DNA from: Paracoccaceae bacterium
GTDB lineage: Bacteria; Pseudomonadota; Alphaproteobacteria; Rhodobacterales; Rhodobacteraceae
Length of the DNA: 64,000 nt
Direction: 5' to 3'
NCBI GenBank assembly: GCA_020832445.1
Contig: JAFIEO010000042.1
Span: forward strand, 28,703 to 92,702
Shown: one piece after another, positions 45,453-57,798 of the stretch
Layout of the letters: each line of letters starts with the position of its first letter
How positions within the stretch are numbered: the stretch's first letter is position 1
The notes under the pieces: generated by a model
What the model saw: the letters and a program-made list of their open reading frames with translations, nothing else
Databases searched by the model: none
Told to the model about the DNA's origin: nothing
Position numbers and translations under genes: made by a program

Positions 45453-45561
45453 TAACGGGCAGGGGCGCGGATGGTTTTCCGTTTCGGCTGCGTGCGAAAA
45501 AATGTGAAGCATCTTTACATTTTTCCTTGAAATCCGGATCAGACCTGCCACATATGTAAAT

Positions 45562-45576
45562 GTGAATTACATTCAC
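45562..45576. promoter_or_regulatory. Candidate TetR operator upstream of the DUF2852 gene
   Basis: GTGAAT (45562-45567) and ATTCAC (45571-45576) form a perfect inverted repeat with the spacer TAC, 23 bases before the start codon at 45599. The surrounding 60 bases are AT-rich and promoter-like. Confidence 0.45.
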
Positions 45577-45598
45577 TAACCATGAAAAGGGGTACGAC

Positions 45599-46000
45599 AT
45601 GACAACAATGACAGCGCCGATGTCATGGGCCCGTCAGGCAGAAGCCTGGCTTGACGGCTTTGGCAAGGCAGGCTGGATCACCGCGATGGTGCTGGCCTTT
45701 ATTACGTTCTGGCCACTGGGGCTTGCGCTTCTGGCTTATATGATCTGGGGAAAACAGATGTTTGGAAAATCCTGCCGCACAAAAGCCCGCAACGGGGCAA
45801 GCATGATGCGTTCTTCCGGCAATTCGGCATTTGACGCCTACAAGGCCGACACGCTGCGCCGGCTGGAAGATGAACAAACCGCGTTTGACACATTCCTGCA
45901 CCGGTTGCGCGATGCCAAGGACAAAGCGGAATTCGACCAGTTCATGGAAGATAACCGCCGCAAGCGCGATGCATCCCAAACAGCGGCAGACCCGCTTTAA
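45599..46000 (+). CDS. DUF2852 family membrane protein
   Basis: A 133-residue protein with one membrane hairpin or helix (26-50, WITAMVLAFITFWPLGLALL and then AYMIWGKQMFG) characteristic of DUF2852, and a charged cytosolic helix (80-128) with DTFLHRLRDAKDKAEFDQFM. No function is established for the family. Its promoter may be controlled by the preceding TetR gene. AAAAGGGG precedes the ATG. Confidence 0.87.
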   Translation: MTTMTAPMSWARQAEAWLDGFGKAGWITAMVLAFITFWPLGLALLAYMIWGKQMFGKSCRTKARNGASMMRSSGNSAFDAYKADTLRRLEDEQTAFDTFLHRLRDAKDKAEFDQFMEDNRRKRDASQTAADPL

Positions 46001-46039
46001 GCGCATGCCGCGCAGTCCTGTCGCTACATTGTGATCATG

Positions 46040-46068
46040 AAAGGCCCCGATCTTGCGACGGGGTCTTT
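46040..46068 (+). terminator. Probable terminator after the DUF2852 gene
   Basis: AAAGGCCCCG (46040-46049) pairs with CGGGGTCTTT (46059-46068), with one G-U pair and a 9-base loop, followed by CTTGC. The U-tract is short, so efficiency is uncertain. Confidence 0.65.
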
Positions 46069-46211
46069 CTTGCATCATGCCATTTGCCCGAAAGCTGCGC
46101 GCGGGCGCAACATCTGCCATGATAATTCAGCCCAAGGTTAAAACACCGGTTGGCAGTGCGTTCTGACTGACCTAGTGTGCCCTTGTAAAACAGAGGATCA
46201 GGAAGCCCGCC

Positions 46212-47417
46212 ATGGCCAGATCCCAGCTTGGGGTTCAGACGCAGTTTTCCCGACCGGTCCGCCAGATTGTGATGATGTTGCTTGTCATTGTTCTGGTTGC
46301 GGTGGGAACTTATTTTGCCCTGCCACGTGTGGCAGGTATTTTCCTTGCGAATATATGGCTGAACGGATTCATCTTTCTGGTGTTTGTCATTGGCGTGCTT
46401 GCCACGTTCTGGCAGGTTATCCAGTTGAACCGGTCCATCGTCTGGATCGAAGGGTTCGCGGCAGGCACCCCCGGTCATGATGCAACAGTTCCGCCTGCGC
46501 TGCTGGTCCCGCTGGCGGCACTGTTGCGGGGGCGCGGGCATGGCAGCCAGATCAGTTCCAGTTCGGCAGGGTCTATCCTTGATTCCGTGGCCACGCGGCT
46601 GGATGAACTGCGCGACATCACGCGCTATATCATCAACCTGTTGATTTTCCTTGGCTTGCTTGGAACATTTTATGGGCTTGCAACCACTGTTCCTGCGGTG
46701 GTCGACACCATCCGCTCGCTTGCCCCCGAAGCCAATGAGACGGGCATACAGGTGTTTGAAAACCTGATGAGCGGACTTGAAGCGCAGCTTGGCGGCATGG
46801 GAACGGCGTTTTCATCATCCTTGCTGGGGCTTGCGGGATCGCTGGTTGTGGGGTTGCTGGAACTGTTTGCGGGCCACGGGCAGAACCGGTTTTACCGCCA
46901 GCTTGAAGAATGGCTCAGCTCCATCACGCGGCTTGGCATGGCAGGAACCGACCCCGAACAGGGCGGCGAGATGGGCGCGGTTGTGCACGTTCTGGACGCG
47001 ATGGCCGAACAGATGGAAGCGATGCACCGCCAGCAGGTTCAGGCCGATTTTGAACGCGGTCAACTGGATCAGGCGCTGGGATATCTGGTGCAGGCCATTG
47101 ACCGGCTGGCCGAAGGCGGGCTTGGCGGGGGCGATGCGCAGGATGCATCCGTGGTGCTGGAACGCATTGCCACCGCACAGGAAGAACTTCTTGGCTATTA
47201 CCGTCAGGATGCGGTCGAGGGTGGCCCCCATGCCGAAGCTGAAATCAGGATGCGTTTGCGCAATATTGACGGGCAGCTTTTGCGCATTTCCGAAGAACTG
47301 TCTGCGGGTCGTCTGGAAACAACGGCGGATTTGCGGTCCGATCTGTCCAACCTGACAATGGCTGTGCGCCAGTTGTCGCGCGCGGGATTTGGCGTGCGCC
47401 GCGACGGGGGGGCGTAA
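46212..47417 (+). CDS. MotA/TolQ/ExbB-family proton channel protein
   Basis: A 401-residue inner-membrane protein. Two N-terminal helices (19-38, 49-70) and two later helices (about 139-160, 197-221) carry the channel signature LIFLGLLGTFYGLATTVPAV and GMGTAFSSSLLGLAGSLVVG. The C-terminal 170 residues are helical and cytosolic. With the next gene it should form an ion-driven motor that acts on the cell wall. The paired gene starts 3 bases after its stop. Confidence 0.88.
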   Translation: MARSQLGVQTQFSRPVRQIVMMLLVIVLVAVGTYFALPRVAGIFLANIWLNGFIFLVFVIGVLATFWQVIQLNRSIVWIEGFAAGTPGHDATVPPALLVPLAALLRGRGHGSQISSSSAGSILDSVATRLDELRDITRYIINLLIFLGLLGTFYGLATTVPAVVDTIRSLAPEANETGIQVFENLMSGLEAQLGGMGTAFSSSLLGLAGSLVVGLLELFAGHGQNRFYRQLEEWLSSITRLGMAGTDPEQGGEMGAVVHVLDAMAEQMEAMHRQQVQADFERGQLDQALGYLVQAIDRLAEGGLGGGDAQDASVVLERIATAQEELLGYYRQDAVEGGPHAEAEIRMRLRNIDGQLLRISEELSAGRLETTADLRSDLSNLTMAVRQLSRAGFGVRRDGGA

Positions 47418-47420
47418 CCC

Positions 47421-49217
47421 ATGGCGCTGGCACGCGGCAGGGGCCAGCGGCGCGAAGTCAGTGGCGCAATCTGGCCGGGCTTCGTCGATGCGATGACCGC
47501 GCTGCTGCTGGTGCTGATGTTCGTGCTGTCGATTTTCATGATCGTGCAATTTGTTTTGCGCGACACGATCACCGCACGCGAAACCGAACTTGAAGGTCTA
47601 AGTGCCGAAGTGGCCAGTCTGGTCGATGCACTGGGATTGTCGCGCGCGCAGGTGTCGACACTGGAAGGGCAGGTGTCCGGCCTTGAAGGCGATCTGGATG
47701 AGGCCCGCGCCCTGATGGCCGCGCAACTGGCCCAGATCAGCGGCTTGTCGCGTGACCTGACCGCGAGAGAGGCAGAACTCAGCAGCGCACAGGCGCAGAT
47801 TACCCAGTTTGAAGCGCAAGTGGCCGCCCTGATTGGCGAGCGCGACAGCGCACTTGCGCAAGGGGAAGAACTGACCGCCGATCTGGCAGAGTTGGAAGCG
47901 GCCCAGCAAGTGCTGATATCTGAACAGGAAGCCATGGAACTGGCCCTTGCGCGCCTGCGCGACGAGTTGGATGCGGAAGCGCAGGCCGCGCGTCTGGCTG
48001 CCGCCCGCGCCGACGCGGTGGAAGCGGCGCTTGCGCAGGCGCAGGCAGATGCGGCATCGCAGGAAGCGTCCCTTGCACAACTGGTGCAACAACTGGCCGC
48101 GTCCGAAGAAGCACGCCTTGCCACTGCCCTGGACCAAAGCGCGCTGGAGCAGGATCTGGCCGCCGCGCGCGAAGAACTCGACGCTGCGGAGGCCGCGCGT
48201 CTGGCCGAAGCCGCCGCCGCCGAAGCGCTGCGTGCGCGGCTGTCAGATGCGGAAACCGCATTGACCGAAGAAGAACGCCGCCGCCTTGCAGATGTTGCCG
48301 CCGCGCAGGCCCTGCGGGACCGTCTGGCGCAGGCCGATACCGAACTGACCGCCATGACCTTGCAACTGGAAGCAGAACGCGCGCGCGCCGAAGAAACCCT
48401 GACACTGCTGGCCGCCGCCCGCGCCGCACAAGCCGATCTTCAGGCCGATCTGGATGCGGAACTGTCCGCGCGGGAACGTCAGGCCGCCTTGCGCGCCGCC
48501 GCGCAATCCGCCCTGTCCGACGCCGAAGCCCAATCCGCCGAGGACCGGCGCAGGCTGGAATTGCTGAACCGGCAAGTTGCATCGCTGCGCGGGCAGGTGG
48601 GCGGTTTGCAGGAATTGCTGGGCGAGGCGCGCGCGCGTGAAGATGCCGCCAATATCCAGATAGAAAGCCTTGGCGCGGATCTGAACCTGGCATTGGCGCA
48701 ACTGGCCGCCGAGGAACGCCGCCGCGCAGATATGGAAGCGGCCGAGCGTGAAAGGCTGGAGCAGTTCCGTTCCGAATTCTTCGGACAGGTGCGGCAGGTT
48801 CTGGAAGGGCGTTCTGGCGTCGAGATTGTGGGCGACCGTTTTGTGTTTTCATCCGAGGTGCTGTTCGAACTTGGCTCCGCCGATCTGGCGCCTGCGGGGC
48901 GCGCCCAGATCGCCAATGTCGTGTCAATTCTGCAAGAGGTTGCAGACAATATTCCATCGGGCATTGATTGGGTTTTGCAGGTTGACGGGCACACCGACAA
49001 CCTGCCCATCGCGCCCGGTGCGGAATTTGCCGATAACTGGGAACTTAGTCAGGCCCGCGCGCTGTCAGTCGTGCGCTACCTGACCGAGGCTATGGGTTTT
49101 CCCGCGTTCCGGTTGGCAGCGGCTGGTTTCGGCGAGTATCGCCCCGTCGACCCTGCGAACACCGCACAGGCGCGGGCACGCAACCGCCGTATTGAGCTGA
49201 AACTGACCGAGCGCTGA
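47421..49217 (+). CDS. MotB/OmpA-type peptidoglycan-binding protein with long coiled coil
   Basis: A 598-residue protein. One N-terminal membrane helix (26-46) carries a preceding Asp23 in FVDAMTALLLVLMF, matching the proton-binding Asp of MotB. Residues 50-430 are an Ala/Glu/Leu/Arg-rich coiled coil. The last 140 residues are an OmpA-like domain with VDGHTDNLPI, SQARALSVVRYLTEAMG and RARNRRIELKL. It should span the periplasm and grip peptidoglycan, powered by the channel protein upstream. The substrate or output of this motor is unknown. Confidence 0.9.
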   Translation: MALARGRGQRREVSGAIWPGFVDAMTALLLVLMFVLSIFMIVQFVLRDTITARETELEGLSAEVASLVDALGLSRAQVSTLEGQVSGLEGDLDEARALMAAQLAQISGLSRDLTAREAELSSAQAQITQFEAQVAALIGERDSALAQGEELTADLAELEAAQQVLISEQEAMELALARLRDELDAEAQAARLAAARADAVEAALAQAQADAASQEASLAQLVQQLAASEEARLATALDQSALEQDLAAAREELDAAEAARLAEAAAAEALRARLSDAETALTEEERRRLADVAAAQALRDRLAQADTELTAMTLQLEAERARAEETLTLLAAARAAQADLQADLDAELSARERQAALRAAAQSALSDAEAQSAEDRRRLELLNRQVASLRGQVGGLQELLGEARAREDAANIQIESLGADLNLALAQLAAEERRRADMEAAERERLEQFRSEFFGQVRQVLEGRSGVEIVGDRFVFSSEVLFELGSADLAPAGRAQIANVVSILQEVADNIPSGIDWVLQVDGHTDNLPIAPGAEFADNWELSQARALSVVRYLTEAMGFPAFRLAAAGFGEYRPVDPANTAQARARNRRIELKLTER

Positions 49218-49283
49218 TTGCGCGGATGATTCTGCCGTGCTGATGGCCGGCGATGCGAAGTGCCTGCCTATATGGTGTGCCAT

Positions 49284-49300
49284 TGTATACAGTTTTATAC
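49284..49300. promoter_or_regulatory. Inverted repeat upstream of mdh
   Basis: The palindrome TGTATACA (49284-49291) is followed by a second TATAC at 49296-49300, giving GTATA-N6-TATAC. It lies 115-130 bases upstream of mdh, within the 196-base gap after the OmpA-type gene, and resembles GntR-type operators. No other structure was seen in this gap. Confidence 0.35.
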
Positions 49301-49377
49301 CAAAATGCCCGATGTGGGCGCAATCAGCACGGCTTACAGCGGTCGTGGCCCTTGCGTGATTGCTGCGAAGGGACTAG

Positions 49378-50376
<999 letters not shown>

Positions 50377-50408
50377 GGCGTGGTTGAACCGCGTTTTCTG
50401 ACAGATAC

Positions 50409-50438
50409 AAGGGGCCGCGCCATTGTGCGGCCCCTTTG
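50409..50438 (+). terminator. Rho-independent terminator after mdh
   Basis: AAGGGGCCGC (50409-50418) pairs perfectly with GCGGCCCCTT (50427-50436), followed by TTGATATTT. It separates mdh from the suc genes, which therefore need their own promoter. Confidence 0.88.
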
Positions 50439-50501
50439 ATATTTCTGACCGGCGCGGCATTCGAATGATCACGTTTTTGTGATGATAATGCTGTTAGCGG
50501 T

Positions 50502-50540
50502 ATTTTGTGATCACAGCTTTTCAGCGTGTGATCACAAAAT
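50502..50540. promoter_or_regulatory. Nested palindromic operator candidate upstream of sucC
   Basis: ATTTTGTGATCACA (50502-50515) and TGTGATCACAAAAT (50527-50540) are perfect inverted copies with an 11-base spacer. Each contains the 10-base palindrome TGTGATCACA, and their centres are 21 bases apart, two helical turns. Related half sites, TGATCAC and TTTTTGTGAT, occur at 50465-50483. The site is about 105-145 bases before the sucC start. Confidence 0.6.
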
Positions 50541-50644
50541 GCACATTTTCAGCCGATCCCGAAGGATTGCTGAAGTTATTCATTGTTTTTTGTCTGAAAT
50601 CTGGCATGCACAGAAAGAGATAACATAGAAAATGGGACAGTTTC

Positions 50645-51838
<1,194 letters not shown>

Positions 51839-51843
51839 GTCTG

Positions 51844-52728
51844 ATGGCAGTTCTTGTCGACAAACACACGAAAGTCATCTGTCAGGGGTTTACCGGCTCT
51901 CAGGGGACATTCCATTCCGAACAGGCCATTGCCTATGGCACGAAAATGGTTGGTGGTGTCACACCGGGCAAGGGGGGGCAAACCCATCTGGACCTGCCGG
52001 TGTTCAATTCCGTGCATGAAGCGAAATCGGTGACAGAAGCGAATGCAACCGTCATCTATGTGCCTCCGCCCTTCGCTGCCGATTCCATTCTGGAAGCCAT
52101 TGATGCGGAAATGGAACTGATCGTCTGCATCACCGAAGGGATTCCCGTTCTGGATATGATGCGCGTAAAACGTGCGCTGATTGACAGCAAATCGGTGCTG
52201 ATCGGGCCGAACTGTCCCGGAGTCATCACGCCCGATGCGTGCAAAATCGGCATCATGCCGGGCCATATTCACCGCCGCGGGTCGGTCGGTGTTGTGTCGC
52301 GGTCCGGCACATTGACCTATGAGGCCGTGAAACAGACCACCGATGTGGGGCTGGGCCAGTCCACTTGCGTCGGTATCGGCGGCGATCCCGTAAAAGGGAC
52401 GGAGCATCTTGACGTTTTGGAATGGTTTTTGGCCGATGATGAAACCGAATCGATCATCATGATCGGGGAAATCGGGGGCAGTGCCGAAGAAGAAGCCGCG
52501 CAATTCCTGAAAGATGAAGCAAAACGCGGGCGGTCCAAACCCTGCGCAGGCTTCATCGCTGGCCGCACGGCCCCTCCGGGGCGGCGCATGGGCCATGCTG
52601 GCGCGATTGTTGCTGGCGGCAAAGGCGGTGCTGACGACAAGATCGAAGCGATGAAAAGCGCCGGGATCATCGTTGCCGACAGCCCCGCCGGTCTGGGCGA
52701 GGCTGTGCTGAAAGCGATTGGCAAGTAA
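51844..52728 (+). CDS. sucD: Succinyl-CoA synthetase alpha subunit
   Basis: A 294-residue subunit with the CoA-binding Rossmann domain ([26 protein letters not shown]) and the phosphohistidine site [11 protein letters not shown]. It pairs with SucC for substrate-level phosphorylation. The start lies 5 bases after the sucC stop, and its ribosome site AAGGGG is inside the sucC 3' end. The gene is intact, in contrast to sucC. Confidence 0.97.
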   Translation: MAVLVDKHTKVICQGFTGSQGTFHSEQAIAYGTKMVGGVTPGKGGQTHLDLPVFNSVHEAKSVTEANATVIYVPPPFAADSILEAIDAEMELIVCITEGIPVLDMMRVKRALIDSKSVLIGPNCPGVITPDACKIGIMPGHIHRRGSVGVVSRSGTLTYEAVKQTTDVGLGQSTCVGIGGDPVKGTEHLDVLEWFLADDETESIIMIGEIGGSAEEEAAQFLKDEAKRGRSKPCAGFIAGRTAPPGRRMGHAGAIVAGGKGGADDKIEAMKSAGIIVADSPAGLGEAVLKAIGK

Positions 52729-52755
52729 TCCGATCCCGTTAAAGGGGGGCAGAAC

Positions 52756-53244
52756 ATGACCATAACGCAGGCCATTCAGGATGGTTTTCGTAACGCGTTT
52801 ACATTTTCGGGGCGATCACGTCGCCCCGAATACTGGTTTTTCTTTGCCTTTGTCTTTGGCGGGGCCGGCGTGCTGAGTGCGCTTGAACTTGCCATTCGCG
52901 GGACCACCGGCGGGCTTGTGTTGCGCGCGTTCCAGATTATCGTGTTTGTGCCGTTTCTGGCCGTGGGCTGGCGCCGGTTGCAAGATACCGGCCGCCCGGG
53001 GTGGTACCTGCTGGTGCCATCCGCGATTGTTGTGGCCAGCACGTTCGTCTCCGGCTCGGTATTCCAGCATATGATTGGCATTATTCTGTCCCCGTTCGGC
53101 CTTGCTGTGCGGGGTGGGCCTGATGGGATTGTGGGTGTTATGTCCATTGTTCAGATACTGGCTGGTCTGGTTATCGTGTACTGGATGTCACGTCCCAGCC
53201 AGCGTGGGCCAAACACCTGTGGCCCTGAACCGCGCGTGCATTGA
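52756..53244 (+). CDS. DUF805 family membrane protein
   Basis: A 162-residue inner-membrane protein with four hydrophobic segments. It begins with the DUF805 pattern (AFTFSGRSRRPEYWFFFAFV) and has GWRRLQDTGRPGWYLLVP. Members are found in many bacteria without a known role. It sits inside the TCA operon between sucD and sucA. Confidence 0.88.
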   Translation: MTITQAIQDGFRNAFTFSGRSRRPEYWFFFAFVFGGAGVLSALELAIRGTTGGLVLRAFQIIVFVPFLAVGWRRLQDTGRPGWYLLVPSAIVVASTFVSGSVFQHMIGIILSPFGLAVRGGPDGIVGVMSIVQILAGLVIVYWMSRPSQRGPNTCGPEPRVH

Positions 53245-53280
53245 CGCGCATAATCTTTACCGTAGCACAAAGGTGCTGAC

Positions 53281-56271
53281 ATGAATGACCAAAGCCCGAA
53301 TGAGCAGTTGAACGCGCAGGATTTCCTGCAAGGGCATAATACCGATTATGTAGAAGCGCTTCAGGCGAAACATGCGGCGGACCCGTCGTCGGTTGACGCG
53401 GCCTGGGCGGAATATTTCCGCGCCTTGGGCGAAACCCAGGGCGATGCGACACGCGCCGCCGCTGGCCCCAGCTGGGCGCGCCGCGACTGGCCGCCTGTGC
53501 CAAATGATGATCTGACCGCCGCGCTAACCGGGGAATGGCCGGTTGTCGCCGCGCCGAAAACCGCCGCCAAACCGGTCGCTGGCGAAGGCGATGCCGCTGC
53601 GCAAAAGATCACCGCCAAGGCCGCCGAAAAAGGGGTCACCCTGACCACCGAACAGGTGCGCGGTGCGGTTCTTGACAGTTTGCGTGCGCTGATGATCATT
53701 CGCGCCTACCGTATTCGGGGCCATCTGGTTGCCGATCTGGACCCGCTGGGCCTGCAAAGCGAAGAACCCCATCCCGAACTGGACCCGCGTTCTTACGGCT
53801 TCACCGAAGCCGACATGGACCGCCCTATATTCATCGACAATGTTCTGGGGCTGGAAGTTGCATCGCTGCGCGAAATTATCGACATTCTTCAGCGCACCTA
53901 TTGCGGCACATTCGCGTTGCAATTCATGCATATTTCCAACCCCGAACAAGTGTCTTGGCTGAAAGAGCGTATTGAGGGGCTGGGCAAGGAAATCCAGTTC
54001 ACCAAACGCGGACGCCGCGCCATTCTGGACAAGCTGGTTCAGGCCGAAGGCTTTGAAAAATTCCTGCATGTCAAGTACATGGGCACCAAGCGTTTCGGTC
54101 TGGACGGGGGCGAAGCGGTCATTCCCGCGATGGAGCAGATCATCAAACGCGGCGGCGCGCTGGGTGTGCGCGAAATTGCTGTGGGCATGCCGCATCGGGG
54201 CCGTCTGAACATTCTGGCCAATGTGATGGGCAAGCCCTATCGCGCTATTTTCAACGAATTCCAGGGCGGCAGCTTCAAGCCCGAAGATGTCGACGGGTCG
54301 GGTGACGTGAAATATCACCTTGGCGCATCATCAGACCGCGAATTTGACGGAAACACCGTGCATTTGTCGCTGACGGCCAACCCGTCGCATCTGGAAGCGG
54401 TGAACCCTGTTGTTCTGGGCAAGGTGCGCGCCAAACAAGACCAGATCGGCGATGCAGAACGCCGTCAGGTTCTGGGTGTGCTGCTGCATGGTGACGCGGC
54501 CTTCGCGGGGCAGGGTATCATTGCCGAAGGGTTCGGCCTGTCGGGCCTGCGCGGGCACCGCACGGGGGGGACCATCCATCTGGTCGTGAACAACCAGATC
54601 GGGTTCACCACGGCGCCGCATTTCAGCCGCTCGTCGCCCTATCCCACAGACATTGCCCTGATGGTGGAAGCGCCGATTTTCCACGTCAATGGCGATGACC
54701 CCGAAGCGGTGGTGCATGCCGCCAAGGTGGCCACGGAATTCCGCCAGAAATTCCTGAAGGATGTGGTCATTGACGTGTTCTGTTATCGCCGTTTCGGCCA
54801 TAACGAAGGCGACGAGCCGATGTTCACCAATCCGGCCATGTATACCCGCATCAAGAAGCATAAATCGACGCTTCAGCTGTATACAGAACGTCTGGTCGCG
54901 GACGGGCTGATCCCCGAAGGTGAAATTGACGATATGAAAGCCGCGTTTCAGGCGCATCTGAATGATGAATTTGAAGCCGGAAAAACCTATAAGCCCAACA
55001 AGGCCGACTGGCTGGACGGGCGCTGGTCCCACCTGAACCGCGAGGGCGAGGAATACCAGCGCGGTCAGACATCGATTCCCAGCGAAACACTGGCCGAACT
55101 GGGCGGGGCGCTGACGCACTATCCCGAAGGGTTCAACATTCACAAGACTGTTGTGCGCCAGCTGGAGGCCAAGAAGGAAATGTTCGCGTCCGGGCGCGGG
55201 TTTGACTGGGCCACAGCCGAAGCGCTGGCGTTCGGATCACTCGTGACTGAAGGGTATCCTGTGCGCCTGTCAGGGCAGGATTCCACGCGTGGCACATTCA
55301 GCCAGCGCCATTCTGCCTTTATCGACCAGCAGACCGAAGATCGCTATTACGCCTTGAACAATATCAAGGAAGGTCAGGCGCGTTTCGAGGTCATCGACTC
55401 CATGCTGTCGGAATATGCCGTTCTGGGGTTTGAATACGGCTATTCGCTGGCCGAACCCAACGCGCTGGTGATGTGGGAAGCGCAGTTTGGCGATTTCGCC
55501 AATGGTGCGCAGATCATGTTCGACCAGTTCATCAGTTCCGGTGAAAGCAAATGGTTGCGCATGTCCGGTCTGGTCATGTTGTTGCCGCACGGGTTCGAAG
55601 GGCAGGGGCCGGAACACAGTTCCGCCCGGCTGGAACGTTTCTTGCAGCAATGTGCACAGGACAACTGGATCGTTGCGAACTGCTCGACACCCGCAAACTA
55701 TTTCCACATTCTGCGCCGCCAGATTCACCGCAGCTTCCGCAAGCCGCTGGTGCTGATGACCCCGAAATCACTGCTGCGCCACAAGCTTTGCATTTCCGAA
55801 GCCGCAGATTTCACCGAAGGGTCCAGCTTCCACCGTGTGCTGTGGGATGATGCCCAAAAAGGCAACAGCACCACCGAATTGGTGGCAGATGACAAGATCA
55901 AGCGTGTGATCATGTGTTCGGGCAAGGTGTATTATGACCTGCTGGAAGAACGTGATGCGCGCGGGATTACGGATATGTACCTGCTGCGGGTGGAGCAATT
56001 CTATCCCTTCCCGGCAATGGCGCTGCTGAAGGAACTGGAACGCTTCCCCAATGCAGAAGTGATCTGGTGTCAGGAAGAGCCGAAGAACCAGGGTGCCTGG
56101 AGCTTCATTGAACCAAATATCGAATGGGTTCTGGGACGTCTGAAAGGGGCCACAAAACGCCCCCGTTATGTGGGGCGCACAGCCAGTGCCTCGCCTGCGA
56201 CAGGGCTTGCCAGTCAACATAAAGCACAACAAGAAGCGCTCGTGAATGAAGCGCTGACAATCGAGGGATAA
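53281..56271 (+). CDS. sucA: 2-oxoglutarate dehydrogenase E1 component
   Basis: A 996-residue thiamine-diphosphate enzyme that decarboxylates 2-oxoglutarate and passes the succinyl group to the E2 lipoyl arm. The N-terminal E2-binding segment is followed by the ThDP motif starting [12 protein letters not shown] (471-) and ending in [26 protein letters not shown] and [18 protein letters not shown] are further active-site blocks. It is followed 7 bases later by sucB. Confidence 0.97.
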   Translation: MNDQSPNEQLNAQDFLQGHNTDYVEALQAKHAADPSSVDAAWAEYFRALGETQGDATRAAAGPSWARRDWPPVPNDDLTAALTGEWPVVAAPKTAAKPVAGEGDAAAQKITAKAAEKGVTLTTEQVRGAVLDSLRALMIIRAYRIRGHLVADLDPLGLQSEEPHPELDPRSYGFTEADMDRPIFIDNVLGLEVASLREIIDILQRTYCGTFALQFMHISNPEQVSWLKERIEGLGKEIQFTKRGRRAILDKLVQAEGFEKFLHVKYMGTKRFGLDGGEAVIPAMEQIIKRGGALGVREIAVGMPHRGRLNILANVMGKPYRAIFNEFQGGSFKPEDVDGSGDVKYHLGASSDREFDGNTVHLSLTANPSHLEAVNPVVLGKVRAKQDQIGDAERRQVLGVLLHGDAAFAGQGIIAEGFGLSGLRGHRTGGTIHLVVNNQIGFTTAPHFSRSSPYPTDIALMVEAPIFHVNGDDPEAVVHAAKVATEFRQKFLKDVVIDVFCYRRFGHNEGDEPMFTNPAMYTRIKKHKSTLQLYTERLVADGLIPEGEIDDMKAAFQAHLNDEFEAGKTYKPNKADWLDGRWSHLNREGEEYQRGQTSIPSETLAELGGALTHYPEGFNIHKTVVRQLEAKKEMFASGRGFDWATAEALAFGSLVTEGYPVRLSGQDSTRGTFSQRHSAFIDQQTEDRYYALNNIKEGQARFEVIDSMLSEYAVLGFEYGYSLAEPNALVMWEAQFGDFANGAQIMFDQFISSGESKWLRMSGLVMLLPHGFEGQGPEHSSARLERFLQQCAQDNWIVANCSTPANYFHILRRQIHRSFRKPLVLMTPKSLLRHKLCISEAADFTEGSSFHRVLWDDAQKGNSTTELVADDKIKRVIMCSGKVYYDLLEERDARGITDMYLLRVEQFYPFPAMALLKELERFPNAEVIWCQEEPKNQGAWSFIEPNIEWVLGRLKGATKRPRYVGRTASASPATGLASQHKAQQEALVNEALTIEG

Positions 56272-56278
56272 CAAGACC

Positions 56279-57796
56279 ATGTCCACCGAAGTTCGAGTGC
56301 CCACACTGGGCGAAAGTGTTTCCGAGGCGACTATTGCAACCTGGTTCAAGAAGCCCGGTGACGCGGTTGCGGTCGATGAAATGCTGTGTGAACTGGAAAC
56401 CGATAAGGTGACCGTCGAAGTGCCCTCGCCCGTGGCAGGCACATTGGGCGAGATTGTCGCGCAGGAAGGCGACACCGTGGGCGTTGACGCGCTGCTGGCC
56501 ATGATCAGCGAGCCGGGTGCTGCGGAAACCCCCAGCAAAGCCGCCAAGGCGGATGCAAAACCCGCTGATGCCCCGCAGCAGGATGCGGGCGAGAACGTGG
56601 ACGTGATGGTCCCCGCTTTGGGCGAAAGCGTATCCGAGGCCACTGTCGCAAGCTGGTTCAAGAAACCGGGCGATGCGGTCGAGCAGGACGAGATGCTGTG
56701 CGAGCTGGAAACCGACAAAGTGTCGGTAGAAGTGCCTGCGCCCGCATCGGGTATTCTGGCCGAAATTCTGGCGCAAGAAGGCAGCACAGTTGCCGCAGGC
56801 GGCAAGCTGGCGGTAATTTCCGGCGGCGCGGTGGCATCACCCGCGGCAGGCGCGCAAGCCCCTGCGGCCACGTCCGGTTCCGCCGGGCGCGATGTCGAAG
56901 ATGCACCATCTGCCAAGAAGCTGATGGCCGAAAAGGGGCTGTCTGCCGATCAGGTCACGGGAACGGGCCGCGACGGGCGGATCATGAAGGAAGACGTGCA
57001 GAAGGCAGCGGCGGCCCCAGCGGCGCAGCCTGCGGCTGCACCGGCTGTGCCCACCCCTGCCGCTGCCCCGCGAGCGCCGGTTGCCGCAGATGATGCGGCG
57101 CGTGAAGAGCGTGTGAAGATGACGCGTCTGCGCCAGACCATTGCACGCCGCCTGAAGGATGCGCAGAACACCGCCGCCATGCTGACCACCTATAATGAAG
57201 CCGACATGGGCGGCATCATGGAGTTGCGCAAGGAATACAAGGACCAGTTTGAAAAGAAGCATGGCGTGAAGATGGGCTTTATGTCCTTCTTTGTGAAAGC
57301 GTGCTGCCATGCGCTGAACGAAGTGCCCGAAGTGAATGCCGAAATTGACGGCACCGATGTGGTTTACAAGAACTACGTCCATATGGGTGTCGCTGTTGGC
57401 ACCCCCAGCGGGCTGGTCGTGCCGGTGCTGCGCGATGCGCATAAAATGGGCTTTGCCGAGATTGAAAAGCGCATTGCCGAAATGGGCAAACGCGCGCGTG
57501 ACGGCAAGCTGTCGATGGCCGAAATGCAGGGCGGCAGCTTCACCATTTCCAACGGCGGGGTCTATGGCTCGTTGATGTCGTCGCCCATTCTGAACCCGCC
57601 GCAATCGGGTATTCTGGGGATGCACAAGATTCAGGAACGCCCGATGGTTGTCGGCGGCCAGATCGTTGCGCGCCCGATGATGTATCTGGCGCTGTCCTAT
57701 GATCACCGGATTGTCGACGGCAAGGGCGCCGTGACCTTCCTTGTGCGCGTGAAAGAAGCGCTGGAAGACCCGCGGCGGTTGTTGATGGATTTGTGA
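56279..57796 (+). CDS. sucB: 2-oxoglutarate dehydrogenase E2 (dihydrolipoyl succinyltransferase) with two lipoyl domains
   Basis: A 505-residue E2 core protein. Two lipoyl domains occur in tandem with lipoylated Lys43 and Lys147, each in ELETDKV. A linker leads to the E1/E3-binding domain (about 203-240, [20 protein letters not shown]) and the catalytic domain (275-505), which ends with the His motif [15 protein letters not shown]. coli SucB has one lipoyl domain; two are common in alphaproteobacteria. The stop overlaps a GTG just before the following unexpected gene. Confidence 0.96.
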   Translation: MSTEVRVPTLGESVSEATIATWFKKPGDAVAVDEMLCELETDKVTVEVPSPVAGTLGEIVAQEGDTVGVDALLAMISEPGAAETPSKAAKADAKPADAPQQDAGENVDVMVPALGESVSEATVASWFKKPGDAVEQDEMLCELETDKVSVEVPAPASGILAEILAQEGSTVAAGGKLAVISGGAVASPAAGAQAPAATSGSAGRDVEDAPSAKKLMAEKGLSADQVTGTGRDGRIMKEDVQKAAAAPAAQPAAAPAVPTPAAAPRAPVAADDAAREERVKMTRLRQTIARRLKDAQNTAAMLTTYNEADMGGIMELRKEYKDQFEKKHGVKMGFMSFFVKACCHALNEVPEVNAEIDGTDVVYKNYVHMGVAVGTPSGLVVPVLRDAHKMGFAEIEKRIAEMGKRARDGKLSMAEMQGGSFTISNGGVYGSLMSSPILNPPQSGILGMHKIQERPMVVGGQIVARPMMYLALSYDHRIVDGKGAVTFLVRVKEALEDPRRLLMDL

Positions 57797-57798
57797 GT

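Noticed and set aside
47204..48355. A 383-codon Ser/Ala/Arg-rich minus-strand frame
   Set aside because: It is the shadow of the Ala/Glu-rich coiled coil of the OmpA-type protein.
46212..49217. Zorya defence system
   Set aside because: Only a ZorAB-like pair is present; no zorC, zorD or zorE is adjacent, and the flanks are mdh and a DUF2852 gene.
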